From: Perognathus longimembris pacificus
Lineage: Eukaryota > Chordata > Mammalia > Rodentia > Heteromyidae
Length of the DNA stretch: 64,000 nt
Reading direction: 5' to 3'
Assembly (NCBI RefSeq): GCF_023159225.1
Contig: NC_063171.1
Span: 10,864,826-10,928,825 of the forward strand
In this document: positions 58,650 through 64,000 of the stretch, piece after piece
Numbering within the stretch: the stretch's first letter is position 1
How the letters are laid out: every line of letters begins with the position of its first letter
The notes under the pieces: model-generated
What the model was told of the DNA's origin: nothing
The model's database searches: none
Seen by the model: the letters and a program-made list of their open reading frames with translations, nothing else
Position numbers and translations under genes: made by a program

Positions 58650-58865
58650 TTTGCTGCTCATGCCTGTATTCCTGGCTACTCAGGAGGGTGGTATCTGATG
58701 GTTGCAGTTTGAAGCTAGCCCAGGCAGGAAAGCCTGTGAAACACTTATCTAATGAATTCCCCTAAAGCCAAGCAGAGTTATAGCTCAAGTGGTAGAGTGT
58801 TAACCTTGAGCAAAACTGTTCAGAGACATTGTCTAGGTTCTGCGTTCCAGATCGTAGACTGGTAT
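58650..58865 (+). mobile_element. Composite B1-like + Geo SINE
   Basis: 'ttgctgctcatgcctgtatt', 'tggctactcaggagggtggt', 'gagttatagctcaagtggta' and 'tctgcgttccagatcgtaga'. Diverged. Confidence 0.85.

Positions 58866-58866
<1 letters not shown>

Positions 58867-58920
<54 letters not shown>
58867..58920. repeat. (CA)n microsatellite
   Basis: About 27 ca units at the SINE 3' end. Confidence 0.97.
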
Positions 58921-58923
<3 letters not shown>

Positions 58924-60805
58924 GATGATTCCAATTTCCTTTCCTAGTGGCCAAGTTTAAAGTACAGCCTTTGGGGAGGAAGGAGATTTCACCACACCCA
59001 TAAAAACTTAGTGTATGGTCTTTGTAAAACTTTTTTGTAAACTGAAATTAATTTATAAATTGCATTCTACAAAAGTAGACAAGTTATAATGGGGAAGCTC
59101 TGCAATTTCTCCCACCTAGGCTTCTAGAAATCTTCTCTAAGAAATAGTAATAGGAGCTTTGTGTTCTCTAACTTTAAATAGTATCTTCTAGGTCAATCGA
59201 TGCTTCACCTAGGAAGTAATCTAAGAGAATTTTTTTTAACCAGAAATGATCTCAAATGCAATAGCAACACATCCTGTATCTTTAGTTCCTTGAGCACAAG
59301 TGTGCAATTGTGGGGTTCATCCATGTTTAGAGTTTTGCCACATGATTTTAGGCAAGAAAGTTGTTTGCAAGAATTAGTTTCAATGCTGGGTTATGAAATC
59401 CAAGCTGGTTTAGCAGAAGCTACTAACTCCTTAACAAAACTCAGGTCATTTTTTATTTCCAAACACTCTACCAGACCTGGACTGATTAACCATCTCAGCA
59501 TATCTGAGATAAAGAGATTTTTCCTGGATAAAGGAGTTTCAGCACTAAGTAAGAGAAGGTGGTAATACATGGTGAAACACAATACACACCCTTCCAAGGG
59601 ACTCAGATCTCCAGTTCCAGCCACAGCAGCAGTGATACTCTGAACTTTGACCTTGAAAGATAATTTAGCGTTGGATTAAAATTTTCATCCAGGGAAGTTG
59701 AAGTCTGTCTATAGAGTTTTAATGCTTAATCACGTACTATATATAAACAATATCATTCTGGATAGGAATACTCTAAACTCCTGACTTATTGATTTCAAAA
59801 AATTGACATGCACATGGTATAATTCCTTTCATTAATACCCAATAAATATTTGTTATATAGTTTTAGTTGTGCCTTATAGCATACTCTTTTTGAGCATAAA
59901 CAATAATGTCTACAATCAGTGTGTCCTTCTTCACAGTCTGTGAATCTATGCCAATTTTTATAATTGTTAATATCATTATCATATTTTATTATTATCAAAC
60001 TCTCTTGCTGCTAGACCCTGAGGAAGAATTTATGTTAACAGTTGTTAAAATTTTATGCATTCAAATAATTACAATTCCAATCTACAAAAATTAAATGCTT
60101 CATCAATAGTAAACAAGGCCCCAAATAATTAATATGAATTGACTGTTGTATAAGAAATACATTGATTATTCTAGATCTAAGAATACAGGAAACTAGTTGT
60201 GAATACTAAATAAAGACAATTATAGATGTCCTATGATTTCCAACACATGTTTTCAGAAAATATTTATAATGTAAATTACCTTATAATGCAATAAAAACAA
60301 TCATATTCAAGTTATATTCAAGTTATAGGAAACTCACAAGATTGTATGTTTTCTGCTGTTAATTAGTGATGGGTGTTAAGGGTGAAAAGAAGTTTAAGAA
60401 ATGATTTCAAAAGCACTGAAATCTTGAGAACTGAATAAGGGTGGTAGGATACATAAGAAGGTGGCAAAGGGGAGCTGGATCCGGAGTTCAAATGGCCCAG
60501 TAACTGATAAATATGAGCTGGAAAGGAGGAGACTGAGTATCCATTGTGTCCTAAAACATATCTAATTGAACAAAAGAGGTAGACAGGACCTGATTACTGA
60601 TTCCCATCTATCAACAGCAATTATAGTAATTTCTCAATTATTAAGGAATAAAGAACTTTTCACTTGTCTTACCTACTAGATGAGAGGCATGGCTCTCAGA
60701 GTGTGTAAACAACCCTTATGGTTCATCAGGGCACAGGAGGAAATGATGAAATATATATACTTAGGTAATATCCAAAATGTATCCAAACTTTAGCCTTGTT
60801 AAGTT
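58921..60805. other. Unassigned AT-rich DNA
   Basis: Contains a 121-codon + frame at 59,200-59,565 that I cannot relate to any family. No Kozak, splice or domain support, so not called as a gene. Confidence 0.4.
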
Positions 60806-61010
60806 TTTCTTTTTTTTTTTGCCAGTCCTGGGGCATGAACTCAGGGCCTAAGCACTGTCCCTGGCTTCTTTTTGCCCAAGGCTAGCATTCTACCTCTTGA
60901 GCCACAGTGCCACTTCCAGCTTTTTCTACATATGTGGTGCTGAGGAATCGAACCCAGGGCTTCATGTATATGAGGCAAGCACTTTACCACGAGGCCATAT
61001 TCCCAGCCCC
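60806..61010 (-). mobile_element. IDL-Geo SINE, antisense, full length
   Basis: T run, 'gccagtcctggggcatgaac', 'ttgcccaaggctagcattct', 'ggaatcgaacccagggcttc', 'ggccatattcccagcccc'. The flanks share 'tgtta..agtttt' but a clean duplication is not certain. Confidence 0.92.
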
Positions 61011-61371
61011 TGTTATAAAGTTTTGTTAAGGAAAATAATGTATTTCAGCCATAAGGGTACTAATTTTTCTACACTTAAATTTGAAGTCCAAATTTTCTAG
61101 CTCTTAAAACAATCTTCAAACATATTTTTCAATCATTTTTCATTTCTTTGTTGGAAAACAATGTAATTCAACACCTTGAATTTATTTGCTTGAGCAACAG
61201 AGTGACCTCTAGGAAGGGACATATTTAGTAAGAAAATTTCAAGAGAAATATGGACACACTTGAATAATTAATTTTAATTTAAAAAGTATGAACATTCAAA
61301 GTATTACTTCCAGCTTTCATTTGAATTGAGGAATCTGAGAGATTCTTTTGTAATTATTGATACTGAGCAAC
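61011..61371. other. Unassigned AT-rich DNA
   Basis: No feature recognised. Confidence 0.4.
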
Positions 61372-61386
61372 AAAATAAAGTGATTT

Positions 61387-61433
61387 AAAAAATTTTATTG
61401 TCAAACTGATGTACAGAGAGGTTATAGTTTCAT
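61387..61433 (-). mobile_element. L1 micro-insertion (about 47 bp, 3' end only)
   Basis: 'attttattgtcaaactgatg' and 'tacagagaggttatagtttc' are the antisense of the very last L1 bases, including the tail start. It is flanked by 15-bp near-identical repeats: AAAATAAAGTGATTT (61,372-61,386) and AAAATAAAATGATTT (61,434-61,448). Confidence 0.8.
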
Positions 61434-61448
61434 AAAATAAAATGATTT

Positions 61449-62114
61449 TTAAACAGATGTTTAAAAAAGGATTTACAAAAAACTGAAATAAACATTGCAG
61501 TTTAAAAGTAATTTAAAAAGGAAAGTAGTAGTACATGAATTAAATGTTTTAACTCAATCATTACTATATAATGTCTTATAATATGTATCACATATCAGTA
61601 GAATCGAATGTGTGAGTAATTTAGACATGAAAGTGTTTATAGGTTACCTCCCTTATACATGGAGTCCTCATATGCATGATCAAATATGGATTAGAAATAT
61701 TTAGAAAAATTGTGCTTGCACTGAACATATGGAGATCTTTTTGTCCTTCCCTTAATAGAGTCTAGAAATATATTTAGAATTTACATTATATTTTGTATAA
61801 ATGAGTTACAAAATCATCTAGAAATGGTCTGAAGTATTTAGAAGATATCACAGACTGTACAAAAATACTGTGTCATTTTGCATACAAAATTTAAGCATCC
61901 ACAAAATGTGTTTGCAGGGCACTTGAGCCCAACTACCTTGAATACCACGGGATGACTATATATTTTTTAAGCAAAAGAGTTTAAGTTTAGCAGTCTCAAT
62001 AGTTTGGAAAATTCAGTATTGGAGAGCCTCTTTCTCTACTCAGTGCTTATTCCAGTAAAAGATGACAAGAATGTATTTTAAAATACACAAATATATAACA
62101 TAAACCATTGTTTA
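61449..62114. other. Unassigned AT-rich DNA
   Basis: No feature recognised. Confidence 0.4.
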
Positions 62115-62315
62115 GCCATATTGGGGGGCCAGTATTAGTATCTGAACTGTGATTCTCCTATTTATGCCTCCCGGTAGCTGGGACCACAGACACTGGCCAC
62201 TATGCCTAGTTTAATACACCTTTTGCATTCCAGTGTGTCCAATCACGAACCTCACTATCTTTGCCCCCTGAATAGCTGGGATTATAGGCCAGAGCCACTG
62301 CACCTTACCTGGCTT
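62115..62315 (-). mobile_element. Two adjacent 7SL-like monomers, antisense
   Basis: First: 'tgaactgtgattctcctatt', 'gcctcccggtagctgggacc', 'actggccactatgcctag'. Second: 'aacctcactatctttgcccc', 'ctgaatagctgggattatag', 'gagccactgcacctta'. Both are the complement of 7SL-derived SINE monomers without a Geo half. Confidence 0.6.
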
Positions 62316-64000
62316 TGTTTTAACCACTTTAAAATATGCAGTTCTGTGGCAATATGTACGTTCATATTATTACTATGCGTAATTAACTGTGCTTCAGTAT
62401 GCAACTTTATGCTTTACAAAACACAGTGCTATGGATCTCTTAACTTTGGTCTCACTACTACTTATGAGAAAGGGAATCTGGGTATCACCCACTTTATGGA
62501 TGTTAAGATGCACACTGGAGAAATTAAATGTAGCATTTTTCAGAGCCACCAGTATTCAAATTGTGATCTCCTGACACCTCCCAAAGCACTATTTTTCTCC
62601 ATATTTTCACCAAAACCTGACATTTTTGCTAGTCCAAAACGTTCTCCTAACTAACCTCTCAACCCCAGATTTATCTGTCATAAAACAAATGGCTGTAGCC
62701 CTTACATCCAAAATGCAGAACTACACAAGGTTGCAAAAGGTGTGATTTCTCTGAAGCAATTACTTGCAAAACCATGTTCTTAAGTTAATATAATACATAC
62801 CTTTGATAACTCTCCCTCCCCCACTTATGCTTTTGTCTTCTAGAGGTCATGGGAATGAAGGAATGAAAGAAGGAAAAATCCTAACCATGCACATAGCAGT
62901 TGCCCTGTTTAGGCGCTGAAACTAGATGCTCTCTGTTTTAAGCATGCACATAGCCTCAATACCCACTACCCCAACACGAATCTGTTCAACTCTTGTCACT
63001 TGACAGTTCTTCCACCCATAAGTCAGAGGATTCTGGGTTTAAACTGAAGTTCGTAGGGCAGTTTCTTTGTCTACCCAGTTACTGTGCTGGGTATCTCGTT
63101 TTGTAATTCCACACCTTGCCTCTTATCAGCCCAGAACTGGTGGATTCTAGAGCCCCGAGCCAAATGAGGACCAGGCACTCAGTTTCCTTGCTGAGGATGG
63201 TGCCATCTGTTCATCTATGTTAACCAAGGGGATTAGTCTTCTCCTGGGAGTAGTGGCTAAAACATTTCAATCTTTTCCAAATAAATGCAGGACACTTTCA
63301 GAGTGCCTGGGAAGGAGGACAATGATGAGAGAGAATGATTATTAGGGAATCACAGCTGTGGATCCAGTTATTCAAGCTGGTCCCTCTGGGCTCAGCTGAA
63401 CCCCTTAAAATAACCTCTATATATTCTTCCAAAGCCTCAGGCAAGAATATCCTGCCAGCCCACCTCTCCCTCTCCCCACACGCATTACAGAAGACCAGCT
63501 CCCTCCTTATCCTCCTTCATGTCCAAGCAGGGAGCCCAAGGTCAGACCTCTGCAGTCCCATGCCAACAGCTTTTGAGTGCTCTGTGCTAAGCCTCTGAGA
63601 GACCTTGGCACTAAGCATTGTGGGCATGGAACAGGGCTGATTCAGGTGCTAGGCTTGGTTTCTTAGAAGTTGTCATCTGGAACTGCTCCATCTCAGAGAA
63701 AAATGCCCAGCTCAGGAAAAGGGAGGGGCTTCAGGTGTACCTTAAAGTAGCCTCACTCATCAGTTCATGCATGCAATATAGTCGAATCAGGAACAGCCTA
63801 CCCAATCTAAATATTGGAGCTGGGTGAATGTCGACATTGTTTGGCAGAAGCTTAGAGGCTATCTGTAAGAGGCAAAGTGGAAGTGAATAGGGTCTTGAGG
63901 TGGGAAGTCAAGGTCAGTGTCAAGGTTAGTAGATTCAGTTTTGGAGTGTTCATTGCTTTAACAGAATGGCAAAATGCTATAAGTCTGCTCTGCTTCCTAC
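62316..64000. other. Unassigned, apparently single-copy DNA
   Basis: No repeat recognised. 63.1-63.8 kb is less AT-rich, with short ORFs but no visible exon signals. Confidence 0.4.

Noticed and set aside
59200..59565. 121-codon + strand ORF
   Set aside because: The longest frame outside recognised repeats on the + strand in this part, but no domain, no family resemblance, no splice or promoter context, and AT-rich surroundings make such frames likely by chance.

Overview
The window looks like AT-rich, non-coding nuclear DNA from a mammal, most likely a geomyoid rodent (kangaroo rats, pocket mice, pocket gophers). The main evidence is at least eight copies of a dimeric SINE that I recognise as the IDL-Geo type: an ID-like, tRNA-Ala-related left half joined to a 'Geo' right half. 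Many copies of a second composite SINE carry a B1/7SL-like head on the same kind of right half. Rodent-type L1, MaLR-type LTRs, one class II (ERVK-type) solo LTR and old MIR/L2 fragments fill much of the rest. I found no host exon, RNA gene or CRISPR array that I can support. Almost all ORFs longer than 60 codons are chance frames or lie inside repeats. The window could be intergenic or intronic.

Layout. 1-6.8 kb: AT-rich DNA with old L1 3'-UTR pieces, a solo ERVK-type LTR (2,203-2,639, 6-bp target duplication), MaLR LTRs and B1-type SINEs. 6.8-8.3 kb: an antisense, internally deleted L1 (5' UTR joined to 3' UTR) inserted into an older L1 ORF2 fragment, with a 16-bp target duplication. 8.3-18.9 kb: mostly single-copy DNA with scattered SINEs and microsatellites. 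19-20 kb: a cluster of SINE and L1 3'-end pieces. 20-29.5 kb: MaLR and MIR remnants and apparent single-copy DNA that includes possible conserved elements. 29.5-37.2 kb: a near-full-length sense L1 with a 2-kb 5' UTR, broken ORF1 and broken ORF2. Two IDL-Geo SINEs sit inside ORF2. Its 3' UTR stops early and abuts an inverted copy of the first ~275 bp of an L1 5' UTR. 37.9-39.2 kb: a second L1 3' end, a composite SINE and a ~300-bp polypyrimidine tract. 39.5-42.5 kb: AT-rich DNA with homeodomain-like motifs. 42.5-46.9 kb: a dense SINE/L1 cluster with three IDL-Geo copies in 1.2 kb. 47-64 kb: mostly unassigned DNA with scattered SINEs, MaLR LTRs, MIR pieces and microsatellites.

How the elements relate. 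The L1 is the autonomous element. Its 3' UTR has a G-rich polypurine block and ends in AATAAA. The SINEs end in A-rich tails and several have 8-17 bp target duplications, as expected for insertions made by L1 machinery. Nesting gives relative ages: IDL-Geo copies are younger than the 7.7-kb L1 they interrupt, and the antisense deleted L1 is younger than the L1 fragment it splits. The least ordinary features are the two rearranged L1 structures, the shared Geo module under two different SINE heads, and a 47-bp L1 micro-insertion with its own target duplication. Family names are from memory; no database search was possible.
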